The notes beneath the pieces are model-generated. The model saw nothing but the letters and a program-made list of their open reading frames with translations. It had not been told where the DNA came from and searched no databases. A DNA stretch of 41,322 nt from the NCBI GenBank assembly GCA_050485745.1, contig JBJHBY010000003.1, forward strand, positions 1 to 41,322. The letters run 5' to 3'. The translations under genes were made by a program, and so were the position numbers. This stretch comes from JBJHBY01 sp050485745. Lineage in GTDB: Bacteria; Pseudomonadota; Gammaproteobacteria; Pseudomonadales; CAMLJR01. This document shows, in pieces, positions 1 through 8,368 of the stretch. Every line of letters begins with the position of its first letter. Within the stretch, counting starts at the first letter, position 1.

Positions 1-1518
1 GGTTCGGACATGCCGTTTCCAATCGGCGACCCGGCCCAGCGCGAGATTTTGGGGCAGGTTTCGCTGGCGCAGGCCGACCGTGCCAGCATCGACGGCGGGT
101 TGGCGGCCCGGGGCGACGTGGTAGTGGTGACACTGAACTATCGCCTGGGCCTGTTCGGCTGGTTGCACCATCCCCTGCTGCAGGCGCCGCCGGATGTGGA
201 CGGCAGCGCCAGCGTCGGCTCGTCCAGCATTGGCTCTTCCAACTTCGGTACATTGGACCAGATTGCCGCCCTGCAATGGGTGCGGGACAACATCGCATCC
301 TTCGGGGGAGATCCTGACCGGGTCACCCTGTTTGGCGAGTCTGCCGGGGGCGACAATGTGCTGGCGCTGCTGGTGTCGCCCCGGTCCCGGGGCCTGTTCC
401 ATCGCGCCATCATCCAGAGCGGCAGCGGCCGCAGCGTTGACCTTCAGGCCGCCGCGAACCCGGTGGATGCAGACCCCGCCGGCCTGCCCCTGAGCAGCAC
501 GGAAATCATTGCCCGGCTGCTGCAGGATACCGGCAGGGCGGAGAGCCGCGGCCAGGCTCTGGCAATGATCGAGCGTGAGGGGCCGCGTCTTGCGCCCTGG
601 TTACGCCAGCAGCCCGTGGCGGCATTGATGTCGGCGTTCGCCTCCCTTGCCGCGGAGCACATGAACGCCACCGGCGCGCCGGCTTCGCTGCCGGTGTTGT
701 TGCGCGATGGCGAGGCGCTGCCGGAGGAGGGCATCCGGGCGGCCATCGCGGCGGGGCGTTTTCATCGGGTGCCGGTGATGATCGGCGCCACCCGTGACGA
801 ATTCACCATCCTGCTGCCGTTTATCACACCGCGCACCCGCTTCTATGAGACGGGTGCCGATGGCTGGCCACGGGTCACCGACCCCGGGGATTACCAGCTT
901 GCCGCGGCACTGCTGAGCCAGCAGTTCTGGCGTTATGCGGTGGATACGCCCGCTCGCCATATTGGCAGGCATGCTCCCGTGTTTGTGTACCGGTTCGACT
1001 GGGATCAGCTGCGGCCGGCGCCCTGGCTGGGTGGCCTGGAACTGGGTGCAACCCATGGGCTCGACGTCGCCTTTGTGTTTGGCAGCCGGGATCTCGGGCC
1101 GGACTATCTGCAGATGAACCTGCTGGGTGAGGATGGCCTGCCCGGCTACACGCGATTGTCCAGCGCCATGATTGACTACTGGGCCGGCTTCGCCGCGGAA
1201 GGACTGCCCGGGAGTGGGCGGCACGGCCACTGGCCCTGGTGGCCGCGATGGCACGGTGATTCAGGCGGTGCCTGGATGCGGTTGGATGATCCCGGCTCTG
1301 GTGCTGAAGTTGGCCCCAGCTCCGGTGTCGGTGGCCTGGCGGTGGAGCTGACGCCCCCGGTACCGGCGCTCCCGGCAACCTTGCAGCGGCTGCAAGGGGA
1401 GCAGGGGCTGCAGCGGCATTGCGAATTCCTGCGGGACATCGAGCAGCTGGGGCGCTTTGTCGGCCTGCCCGACGATACCTTTGTGCGGCACCGCTCACCG
1501 ATGTGTGATACCCACTGA
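1..1518 (+). CDS. Type-B carboxylesterase, 5'-truncated by window edge
   Basis: Serine hydrolase of the alpha/beta-hydrolase fold that cleaves carboxylic esters. The frame is open from base 1, and the visible start (codons for G-S-D before the first Met) looks like the residues that follow the HGGxF oxyanion-hole motif, so the N-terminal 100 or so residues lie outside the window. The nucleophile motif FGESAGG is at visible residues 111-117. The acid-loop motif GATRDEF lies near residue 265, and the catalytic histidine motif ATHGLDVAFVFG near residue 352 completes the triad. The segment VVVVTLNYRLGLFGWL is typical of the family. The stop lies one base before the convergent LuxR-type gene. The substrate cannot be told. 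A nearby TonB-dependent receptor allows a role in using an imported ester, but that is inference. Confidence 0.93.
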   Translation, partial: GSDMPFPIGDPAQREILGQVSLAQADRASIDGGLAARGDVVVVTLNYRLGLFGWLHHPLLQAPPDVDGSASVGSSSIGSSNFGTLDQIAALQWVRDNIASFGGDPDRVTLFGESAGGDNVLALLVSPRSRGLFHRAIIQSGSGRSVDLQAAANPVDADPAGLPLSSTEIIARLLQDTGRAESRGQALAMIEREGPRLAPWLRQQPVAALMSAFASLAAEHMNATGAPASLPVLLRDGEALPEEGIRAAIAAGRFHRVPVMIGATRDEFTILLPFITPRTRFYETGADGWPRVTDPGDYQLAAALLSQQFWRYAVDTPARHIGRHAPVFVYRFDWDQLRPAPWLGGLELGATHGLDVAFVFGSRDLGPDYLQMNLLGEDGLPGYTRLSSAMIDYWAGFAAEGLPGSGRHGHWPWWPRWHGDSGGAWMRLDDPGSGAEVGPSSGVGGLAVELTPPVPALPATLQRLQGEQGLQRHCEFLRDIEQLGRFVGLPDDTFVRHRSPMCDTH

Positions 1519-1519
1519 C

Positions 1520-2680
1520 TCAGTGTTCGCATTCTGTCGCGCTGTCGTCCAGCAGCGCGACGCTCTTGAGCACAATGCGTACCAGCTCGGCCTGGCGGCG
1601 TGCGCCGGTCTTGGAATAGATTTTCTTGGAGTAGGTTCGGGCACTGTTTTCCGTGATGCCCATGGCCACTGCAGCCTCGGCCAGTGACAGGCCGCGTGCC
1701 AGCAGCACGGTGAGTCGCGCTTCAGATGGGGTCAGCCCCAGCAGTCGCGCCAGGGTGTGTGCCGGTGGAATGACCGGTGTCTGACCACTCAAGTAGAGCG
1801 TCAGGCGGGGTCGTGCCGGGTGCCGGTACCAGTGGCTGCCTGGTGTGGAGCGCACCAGAACATCCATGCTTTCACCCTGATGGCTGAGGCGGATGACCTC
1901 GGAGAATGCCGCGCCGGAACGGCTCGAATCCTGTTGCAGGCCCAGGGTGATCAGCTCGCGCAGGCGCCGGGCCTGCTCCCTGCCGGTGGCGCTGATGCGA
2001 CGGTCGCGCAGGGTCAGGCAGGGGTTGGCGGCGAGGATGTGGCGGGCGGCGTCGTTGCAGTCCATCACCCGTGCCTGGCCGTCGAGGATCACCGCGCCGA
2101 TGCCAAGCTTGTCGAGCACATCGCGGTAGATCGCCTTCTCCAGTTCATTGGACTTGATGCGTGCGAAGAGCGCCAGGGCATTTTCCAGATGCGGATGCAG
2201 CCGCCGCATCAGTTGTCGATGCCACTCGCCGAAATCCTCACGGTCGGGACCATTCATCAGGCCGAGCTGGCAGCTCCAGCCGCCCGCCTCGACAATGCAC
2301 AGCCCGAGCTGGTGTTCGAGCCGGTAGGGTGAGGCAAAGCGCTGATAGTACTCGGAGGCGTGAAACGCCTCGATATCCACGATTTCCGAAAGGGTGTACA
2401 GATCCCCCGAGTGGCGCAGCATCCTGGCGAGTGGATCGAGGTGCCCCAGCTCCATCCGCCGCGCCGCGGCGAGCTCCAGCGCTTCGCTCTCCATGGGCTC
2501 GCGGGTAATCCAGATCGATACGGAACGCATGTCCGTGCGCGCCGGCTGCAGGGACAGCCCGGCAATATCGCAGTCGCAGACCTCGCGCAAGGCACTGGCA
2601 AAGCTTTGCCAGGGCTGATCCTCCAGCGTGCCCTGGTAGATGGTGTGAATCAATGCGTCGACGGTGCTGCTGAGTGTCAT
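1520..2680 (-). CDS. PAS-LuxR family transcriptional regulator
   Basis: DNA-binding regulator of 386 residues. The C-terminal GerE/LuxR helix-turn-helix covers about residues 314-375 and opens with LGLTPSEARLTVLLARG, followed by the recognition-helix region ITENSARTYSKKIYSKTG. A PAS-like fold sits at about 185-220 (GAVILDGQARVMDCNDAARHIL). No acyl-homoserine-lactone domain or response-regulator receiver is visible, so the signal is unknown. A longer reading frame extends to 2806, but the ATG at 2680 (MTLSSTVDALIH) matches where such proteins begin. The upstream part reads as low-quality sequence, and no strong ribosome-binding site decides the question. It is divergent from the TonB-dependent receptor gene at 2903 and may control it or the convergent esterase; this is inferred from position only. 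Confidence 0.85.
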   Translation of the reverse strand: MTLSSTVDALIHTIYQGTLEDQPWQSFASALREVCDCDIAGLSLQPARTDMRSVSIWITREPMESEALELAAARRMELGHLDPLARMLRHSGDLYTLSEIVDIEAFHASEYYQRFASPYRLEHQLGLCIVEAGGWSCQLGLMNGPDREDFGEWHRQLMRRLHPHLENALALFARIKSNELEKAIYRDVLDKLGIGAVILDGQARVMDCNDAARHILAANPCLTLRDRRISATGREQARRLRELITLGLQQDSSRSGAAFSEVIRLSHQGESMDVLVRSTPGSHWYRHPARPRLTLYLSGQTPVIPPAHTLARLLGLTPSEARLTVLLARGLSLAEAAVAMGITENSARTYSKKIYSKTGARRQAELVRIVLKSVALLDDSATECEH

Positions 2681-2902
2681 GACCGGGCGGCTTTGGGTGG
2701 CGTCTTTCGGTTGATTATGGTGAAGCGTTCCGCGCCGTCCTATAGAAGAAAAATGCCTTTCTTTCGAAGCTTGCGCGCATTGCGCGCTCGGCAACCATGG
2801 ATTCAACCCGGACTCTCCATTTGGGTACTTACCTGCCGCTCGTTGCCCTCTAGTTTTCTCCCTGTGTCCACCCGCTTCGGGTGATCATCAGGGAGATGAA
2901 TC

Positions 2903-5146
2903 ATGTTGAATAAAAAAATTCCGGGTTTGCGCGGCGTCCAGTATCGTGTGCCAGCACCTCCGGGCAGGGCTGTCTGGTCCACATGGCTTGGCTGCGTCGG
3001 TCTGACGGCACTTTGCGCGACCACACCCCCTGCCCTGGCACAGGGCAGCTCGTTGGTTCTGGACGAGGTCGTGGTCACCGCGCGCAAGCGCGCCGAGACC
3101 ATTCAGGAAGTGCCGATGGCGATCACCGCACTCGATCAGGACCTTCTCGAACGCATCGGGTTCAGCAATCTCACCGACCTCGCGGAGAAGGTGCCCTCGC
3201 TGTCAATGGCGCCCTATCCCAACAACAGCTCCGCGATGGTGGTGTTCATGCGCGGCGTCGGCACGGTGGACTCGGAACAGATCGCCCGCGACCCCGGCGT
3301 CGGTATCTATCTCGATGACGTCTATCTGGGCCGGGCCCAGGGCCTGGCGGGGGATCTCGCGGATATCGAACGTATCGAAGTGCTGCGCGGGCCACAGGGC
3401 ACGCTCTATGGTCGCAATACCATCGGCGGGGCCATCAAGTTCCTGACCGCCGGCCCGACGGGCGAGTTCGGTTTTCGTCAGCACCTGAGCGTGGGCAACC
3501 GCGACAACCGCCGCTCGGTCACGCGCATTGACCTGCCCGAGGCCGCCGGAGTGAGTGCCCGCCTGACTTACCTGATGGCTCATGAGGGCGGCTGGGTCAA
3601 CCAGCCTGGCCGCAGTGCCGACTTCGGCGAGCGCGACAAGGAAGGCTATCGCATTGCCCTGCGCTGGCGGCCCCATGCCGACGTCCAGGTCGACTATGCC
3701 CACGACCACGCCACCCAGGAAGGGGTCAGTTTCTATCAGCAGCGGGGTGGGCCAGGGCTGTTTGGAGGCCTCTTTACCACGCCGCTCTCTGGCTCGCGCC
3801 GCGGTACCGCCATTCGCGCCTCGGAACTGCCCCTGCGGGATGACTTCGAGATCGACGGCCATGCACTCACCCTGCAGTGGGAAGTCTCCGACCAGATGAG
3901 CCTGCGCTCTGTGACCGCGTACCGCGAAACCGAGGCAAGCAGTGTGCATGACACCCTCGAAGCCTTTGGCATTCCCGCGGCCTTCAGCAGCGACACCGAC
4001 CAGGAGCAGTGGTCGCAGGAATTGATGCTCAGCGGCTTCACCCAACGGGTGGATCTCGACTACTCCCTGGGTCTGTTCTGGTTCCGGGAGAAGGCCAGTC
4101 AGGCGACGCGGTCCTTGCAGGACCCCTTCTCACTGGTGGTCGACCCGATGAATCCGGTGAATGTGTTTCGCCCTCCGGTGATGGCGGACCTTCTGCCGAA
4201 CCCGAGGGCAGAAGTCGTCAACCGGGCGCAGGCCATTTACGGGCAGGTGACCTGGACGCCCGCGTTGATGGATGGGCGCTGGGGCCTGACCGTGGGTGGG
4301 CGTTACTCCAGGGATCGGCGAGAGATTGAGCGTTCGTTCCAGGGCATGCCCTACGATGCGGATAGCGCTCGCTACTCCAGCTTCGATCCCGGCGTTACGC
4401 TCAATTTCCGTTGGTCCCATGACATTCAGGCCTATCTGTCGCGGTCCCAGGGCTACCGCACAGGAGGCTTCAACCTGCGCTCTCCCGCGGGGAGCGACCC
4501 TTTCGATCCAGAGGACCTCGTAACCTGGGAGGCAGGTTTGAAGGCGTCATGGTCCCATCGCGTGCGCACCAATCTGGCCGTGCATCGAGGTGTTTACGAC
4601 GATATCCAGCTGGACTTTATCCAGCCCCTGACCAACGAAATCAGCACAGTCAACGCGGGCAAGGCAAGGCTCGAAGGCGCGGAGCTGGAAAGCCGGTTGT
4701 TGTTGAGTGAAAGCATTGAGCTGGGGCTGAGCTACGCCTATCTGCGGGCGCGGCGAGACGGTGAGGTCGTGAATCCGTTTTCCGGACAAGTATTGGAAGA
4801 CCTGTCCATGCCATTCTCACCCCGCCACAAAGTACATGTAACCGGCGAATATCGCATGCCCCGTGGGCGGCTGGGGCAGCCCCTGGCCTGGGTGTCATAT
4901 AGCTGGGAAGCGAAACAGACGACCAATGGCGGGCCGGGAACTGCCCTGGAACCCAAGCCGTCCTATGGACTTCTGGATGCCAGGGTCGCACTTGTGGACA
5001 TTCCGGTTCGTGGCGAAGGAGGGCTGAACGTTGCGGTATGGGGAAGGAACCTGTTGGGCAAGGACTACCTGATGTATCGGCTCTATGGTGCGGACATTTA
5101 CGGGGAGCCGAGGAGTTACGGTATCGACCTGACGTTTGAGTACTGA
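2903..5146 (+). CDS. TonB-dependent outer-membrane receptor
   Basis: A 747-residue outer-membrane beta-barrel that imports a substrate using TonB energy. An N-terminal signal peptide with an unusually long n-region ends near PALA-Q (residue 46). A TonB-box-like segment, LDEVVVTARKR, follows at about 53-63. The plug domain covers about 65-175 and carries the hallmark LRGPQGTLYGRNTIGGAI. The barrel runs to a C-terminal aromatic residue (DLTFEY), as needed for BAM insertion. The start has a good ribosome-binding site (AGGGAG about 9 bases upstream). The type resembles the large receptor group with 'VVVTARKR...QEVPMAITA', often found beside catabolic genes rather than siderophore genes. The substrate is unknown. 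Neighbours are a LuxR-type regulator upstream and, 20 bp downstream, a convergent KorA-like gene. Confidence 0.95.
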   Translation: MLNKKIPGLRGVQYRVPAPPGRAVWSTWLGCVGLTALCATTPPALAQGSSLVLDEVVVTARKRAETIQEVPMAITALDQDLLERIGFSNLTDLAEKVPSLSMAPYPNNSSAMVVFMRGVGTVDSEQIARDPGVGIYLDDVYLGRAQGLAGDLADIERIEVLRGPQGTLYGRNTIGGAIKFLTAGPTGEFGFRQHLSVGNRDNRRSVTRIDLPEAAGVSARLTYLMAHEGGWVNQPGRSADFGERDKEGYRIALRWRPHADVQVDYAHDHATQEGVSFYQQRGGPGLFGGLFTTPLSGSRRGTAIRASELPLRDDFEIDGHALTLQWEVSDQMSLRSVTAYRETEASSVHDTLEAFGIPAAFSSDTDQEQWSQELMLSGFTQRVDLDYSLGLFWFREKASQATRSLQDPFSLVVDPMNPVNVFRPPVMADLLPNPRAEVVNRAQAIYGQVTWTPALMDGRWGLTVGGRYSRDRREIERSFQGMPYDADSARYSSFDPGVTLNFRWSHDIQAYLSRSQGYRTGGFNLRSPAGSDPFDPEDLVTWEAGLKASWSHRVRTNLAVHRGVYDDIQLDFIQPLTNEISTVNAGKARLEGAELESRLLLSESIELGLSYAYLRARRDGEVVNPFSGQVLEDLSMPFSPRHKVHVTGEYRMPRGRLGQPLAWVSYSWEAKQTTNGGPGTALEPKPSYGLLDARVALVDIPVRGEGGLNVAVWGRNLLGKDYLMYRLYGADIYGEPRSYGIDLTFEY

Positions 5147-5166
5147 ATCTCGGTGGGGTAGCCTGA

Positions 5167-5568
5167 CTAGCTGTCCTGGATTTTCTTGCGGGCGTTTCTC
5201 GATTTGCGGCTCTCCAGTCGCTTTTTCAGTGGTGCCATGGTGGTGGACTGGAGCGCACGAACCAGTTCCATCATCTCCTTTGGCAGCGCAATGGGTTCAT
5301 AGAGCCAGTCTTCGCGTTCACAGATTTCTTGCCATTTCTTCTCGATGCGGGAGGTGGCTCTGGAGATCTGCGACTGCGTGACGCCGTACCGCGCGCTCGC
5401 TTCCTTATGTTTCAAGCCTTCGACCAGTACAGATCGGGCGGCCTCAATGGTCGCCTGGCTCTGCAGTTTCATCGAGGCGACGGTGATTTCGAAATGCTCG
5501 GGGGTCATTGGCTCTACAGGTTCATCATCGTGATGGGCGTGTTCTGATCCCTTGCCTGGCCGCTGCAT
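5167..5568 (-). CDS. KorA/TrfB-like DNA-binding protein
   Basis: Small basic protein of 133 residues from the ATG at 5568, which is preceded by AGGAG with 10-base spacing. An alternative in-frame start lies upstream at 5625. The central segment (QATIEAARSVLVEGLKHKEA, then YGVTQSQISRATSRI) matches the helix-turn-helix of the TrfB/KorA repressors first known from IncP plasmids, in which a Q-I-E-x-A-R-x-V-L-V-x-G helix leads into the recognition helix. The C-terminus (KKRLESRKSRNARKKIQ) is very basic and not part of the KorA core. No plasmid replication or transfer genes are nearby, so I read it as a chromosomal regulator. It is transcribed away from the small HTH gene at 5791 across an AT-rich spacer, which suggests the pair control their shared promoter region. 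Target unknown. Confidence 0.7.
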   Translation of the reverse strand: MQRPGKGSEHAHHDDEPVEPMTPEHFEITVASMKLQSQATIEAARSVLVEGLKHKEASARYGVTQSQISRATSRIEKKWQEICEREDWLYEPIALPKEMMELVRALQSTTMAPLKKRLESRKSRNARKKIQDS

Positions 5569-5790
5569 TATCCCAGCTCTCCTATCCGCTGCAATCTCCG
5601 TTCGAGAAAAATCGCCGTGACGCAACGGCGACGTCGGCCATCATTGTGATATAAATATGCCTTGTTTTCATTTTTATTTTGCTTTTAGTGATTTATATAT
5701 AACAAATCAAGTCTCCGAATGGTAATTGTTCAGAGAGACGTTTTCTGATCACGCAGGGCGACTCAGGTCGCATCAGGGAGGAGTTTGATC
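5569..5790. promoter_or_regulatory. AT-rich divergent regulatory spacer
   Basis: This 222-bp gap lies between two small divergent regulator genes. Bases 5641-5710 are only about 20% G+C (14 of 70) in an otherwise GC-rich window, with T-runs and the stretch TTTATATATAAC near 5692. A short hairpin, GCGAC-TCAG-GTCGC, sits at 5758-5771 just before the ribosome-binding site of the rightward gene. I could not define -35/-10 boxes with good spacing. The region plausibly holds both promoters and operators for one or both regulators. Confidence 0.5.
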
Positions 5791-6036
5791 ATGGGGAAAG
5801 CGGTCAAGCCGCAAGGTCGATCCGAGGCGATGACGCCAGGGAGCCGACCCTTGCAGCTGCTCGAACTATTGGCCACACAGAATATGACGCTCTATGAGGC
5901 GGCCTCGCATCTGAACATCAGTGTCAGTACGGCCAACCAGCATGTTGCCGCCGCAAAACGGGCCTTGAACGCCCGCACCACGACGGCGGCTGTTGTCGAG
6001 GCGGTAAGGCGTGGGTTGATTGCCGTGAAAACATGA
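5791..6036 (+). CDS. Stand-alone LuxR/GerE-type HTH protein
   Basis: An 81-residue protein that is almost only a GerE-type helix-turn-helix: LLELLATQNMTLYEAASHLN, then ISVSTANQHVAAAKRAL, ending ...AVVEAVRRGLIAVKT. This has the pattern of the C-terminal domain of LuxR/NarL regulators (T-x-x-E-A-A-x-x-L-x-I-S-x-x-T) but no sensor or receiver domain. The ATG at 5791 is preceded by AGGGAGGAG at 5775-5783 with ideal spacing; the frame also offers a TTG at 5785, which is less likely. It is divergent from the KorA-like gene and followed by a hairpin before the acyltransferase gene. It may act as a constitutive or partner-dependent regulator, but its target is unknown. Confidence 0.75.
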   Translation: MGKAVKPQGRSEAMTPGSRPLQLLELLATQNMTLYEAASHLNISVSTANQHVAAAKRALNARTTTAAVVEAVRRGLIAVKT

Positions 6037-6063
6037 ATCCGGGAGTGGGCTGAATCTGTGCTT

Positions 6064-6084
6064 CACAGGCCGGGATGGCCTGTG
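6064..6084 (+). terminator. Stem-loop after the small HTH gene
   Basis: An 8-bp perfect stem (CACAGGCC / GGCCTGTG) with loop GGGAT lies 27 bp after the stop of the small HTH gene and 52 bp before the acyltransferase start. No T-run follows, so it may be an attenuator or mRNA-stabilising hairpin rather than a full terminator. Confidence 0.4.
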
Positions 6085-6136
6085 GTAGCTTCAGGGTTCT
6101 GAATCATTCCTCGTATCCAGGGACGGAGACGCAGCA

Positions 6137-7501
6137 ATGGCTATTCTGGAGCAGTGCCTTTTTCACCCTTCATCAACCCCGAGGCTTTCTGAACCCCTGA
6201 GTGTGATCGACCGCCTGACCGGCCCGGTCTGTATCGGCGGCATCTACTATTTCAGTGGTCAGCCTGATTTTCCCCGCCTTAAGAACGCTTTGCGCGAAGC
6301 GTTGAATCTGTACCCGTGGCTTGCGGGACGACTTGCCAGTGAGGGCCATTCCCTGGAGGTGCAGTATCCAGGTAATGGCCTGATGTTCACTCTGTCGGAT
6401 GGTGATGCCGAACCACCTTCGGCGGGTTTGATGCTGGAGCCTGGGCAGGCCATGAGCCTGGTCGATGCCGCTGTAGATGCCCACGATGTTGTCAATGGCG
6501 ACTCGCCGCTGACGTTCATACGGGTAACGCGAATGCGCCATGGCGGTTTTGCCCTGGGAGTGCGCAACGTGCACTGTATTGCGGATGGGGTGGGCTTCTC
6601 ACGCTTTCTTTCTGCCTGGAGTGCTCTTTATCGCGGGGAGAGGCCGGCACTTCCGGGTTGGTACAGCCGCGCGACCATTGATGCTTTGGCCAAAGGCTCT
6701 GGCATGCAGCCCAGTTCAGCGCTTCACGTGGCACCCAGTCCGAACTTTGACGTCCGGGAGTGTCTTCGCTCTCGTCAGGACAACTTTTCATCGGTCTGGA
6801 TACAGATCCCTGCGGAAGCCTTGTCGGCGCTGGTTCAGCGTGCTCGCAGGCAGGCAGCAATGAAACTGTCCAGCTCGGATGTTCTGCATGGGCTGCTCTG
6901 GCGTGGCAGCGCAAAGGCTTCGGTCTATGCCTGCGAAGGCGTGTATCGAATCTATTCAATCTTTGATTTCAGGCGAGTAGAGGGCCTTGGTATACCGCCG
7001 GATTTTTCCGGGAATGCGTTGATGGAGCGGCGGGCTTCATATTCCTTGTCCGGACTTATCGGTTGTTCATCCGGGGAAGCCGCGATGCAATTCAGGCAAC
7101 AGACGAAGCCGCTTTCCTCCCATGACGTGTGTCGGGATATTGCATTTTTCCGTAGAGAGTTGCGCATGGGGCGGATTGATACACGTACTGGCAGGTTCGA
7201 TGGCTTTATGCGTCAGAGCGTCGTGGATTGCCTGGAAGGCAGAGGCGTTTATGTCAACGACATGCGCCATCTCTGCAATAGTGGAATTGACTTCGGCTGC
7301 GTGCCTATTGGCTATGAGATTCTACCGGCCATGGGGTGGCCCTTTGCCGGTGTTTATTCGCTGCAGGGCGGTGGTGTGGGTATTCGCTATGTGGGGTGGC
7401 GTGAACAGATTCCGGTTTTTTCCGAAGCGCTGCGCGAAGCCTTTGAGGACATCGACGAACTCGATATCCAGAGGGCCTTTATTGCCCTCTCCTCACCGTA
7501 A
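6137..7501 (+). CDS. BAHD-like (HXXXD) acyltransferase
   Basis: A 454-residue enzyme that I place in the transferase family of BAHD acyltransferases, which move an acyl group from acyl-CoA to an alcohol or amine. The catalytic HXXXDG motif reads HCIADG at residues 146-151, at the usual place about one third into the protein. Near residue 385 the segment DFGCVPIGYEI sits where BAHD enzymes have DFGWG. The early segment ALREALNLYPWLAGRL matches the family's 'L..tL..YP.laGRl' helix. Length also fits (430-460). The family is common in plants and fungi and rare in bacteria. The ATG at 6137 has GGAG 8 bases upstream. Base composition looks lower in G+C than that of its neighbours. A condensation-like or PapA-type acyltransferase is the main alternative. 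Its stop is 6 bp from the convergent sulfotransferase gene. Confidence 0.72.
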   Translation: MAILEQCLFHPSSTPRLSEPLSVIDRLTGPVCIGGIYYFSGQPDFPRLKNALREALNLYPWLAGRLASEGHSLEVQYPGNGLMFTLSDGDAEPPSAGLMLEPGQAMSLVDAAVDAHDVVNGDSPLTFIRVTRMRHGGFALGVRNVHCIADGVGFSRFLSAWSALYRGERPALPGWYSRATIDALAKGSGMQPSSALHVAPSPNFDVRECLRSRQDNFSSVWIQIPAEALSALVQRARRQAAMKLSSSDVLHGLLWRGSAKASVYACEGVYRIYSIFDFRRVEGLGIPPDFSGNALMERRASYSLSGLIGCSSGEAAMQFRQQTKPLSSHDVCRDIAFFRRELRMGRIDTRTGRFDGFMRQSVVDCLEGRGVYVNDMRHLCNSGIDFGCVPIGYEILPAMGWPFAGVYSLQGGGVGIRYVGWREQIPVFSEALREAFEDIDELDIQRAFIALSSP

Positions 7502-7507
7502 TCCGGC

Positions 7508-8263
7508 TTACGCGGGTGTGAAACGTCCGTCCTGTATGCACATGCGTTGGTAGCCGTCGAAGCTGTAGCCCAGCCTCTCGATATCATCGGCATACAGGTC
7601 TTGCACCCTCTCAATGGCTGCGGGGGTGTAAGCGTCCCGGTAAGAGGCGCGCCTCGAGGCGTTGACGTGCTCCAGGCGCGCCTCCACACCCAGCGTGGCG
7701 GCGATGCGGTTGAAGTCCTCGCTGATGGTCTCGAAGCAGGCCAGGTCATTGATCAGCGGGCGGCCGCGTCGGTCACAGATAAACCGGCTTTGGGGCCAGA
7801 AGTGGATGTGGCTGTACAGGCGCTCCGGCGTCAGCCACTCCAGCACAAATTGATTGAAGTCTTCGATGTCGCTGAGGTGTTCTCCGGCCCAGGCCTTGTC
7901 CCTGTCATCCCAGCCGCCGCCTTTCAGATAGCTGTAGGCGGAGTAGAGGCGGTCCCATGGGTTGCGCACGAAGGCGAACTTGTAATACTCGCGAAACGTC
8001 TTTCTGCCATAGATGACTCGGTACTGGATGGCCGTATAGTGATAGGGCAGGGCGCCGAACAGGCCGGTGGCGACCGAGGTGCCGGCGGATTTGGTGATGT
8101 GGACGAAAATAGCCCGATGGTCGTCGAACGGCTTGAGTGAGAAGTTCGCCTTGTCATGCCGGTTGACCTGGGTGCGGAGCCGGCGGTACTGGGCCGGATG
8201 GCGCAGCTTGTACAGCCAGAGCCGGGTTTCGTAGGGCACCAGGGCCCGGTACAGCGTTCTCAT
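7508..8263 (-). CDS. Sulfotransferase family protein
   Basis: A 251-residue protein of the carbohydrate sulfotransferase type (Sulfotransfer_2-like), which uses PAPS to sulfate a glycan. The 5'-phosphosulfate-binding loop is HITKSAGTSV at residues 55-64, and the 3'-phosphate-binding motif is FVRNPWDRLYSAYSYL from residue 98. No transmembrane anchor is evident, so it should be cytoplasmic or associated through its basic N-terminus. It starts at 8263 and is divergent from a second sulfotransferase-like gene at 8369 across about 105 bp. The neighbouring glycosyltransferases suggest the acceptor is a surface polysaccharide or its precursor; that is inference. Confidence 0.85.
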   Translation of the reverse strand: MRTLYRALVPYETRLWLYKLRHPAQYRRLRTQVNRHDKANFSLKPFDDHRAIFVHITKSAGTSVATGLFGALPYHYTAIQYRVIYGRKTFREYYKFAFVRNPWDRLYSAYSYLKGGGWDDRDKAWAGEHLSDIEDFNQFVLEWLTPERLYSHIHFWPQSRFICDRRGRPLINDLACFETISEDFNRIAATLGVEARLEHVNASRRASYRDAYTPAAIERVQDLYADDIERLGYSFDGYQRMCIQDGRFTPA

Positions 8264-8315
8264 CGCTTGCGTTATTCCACTGTGCAGCTGCGGCGGCCGT
8301 TCGCCAGTCGCTGGC

Positions 8316-8321
8316 TATAAT
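8316..8321 (+). promoter_or_regulatory. Perfect -10 box upstream of second sulfotransferase gene
   Basis: TATAAT lies 48 bp before the ATG at 8369, in the spacer between the divergent sulfotransferase genes. No convincing -35 box is seen 16-18 bp upstream, so the strength of this promoter is uncertain. Confidence 0.4.
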
Positions 8322-8368
8322 AGCCTACACACTGGCAATGCGCTTTTGGGCGCCTCGGAGTATGCAGG

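Noticed and set aside
5167..5568. Plasmid or integrative element suggested by a KorA-like repressor
   Set aside because: No replication, partition, transfer or integrase genes and no attachment repeats are nearby.
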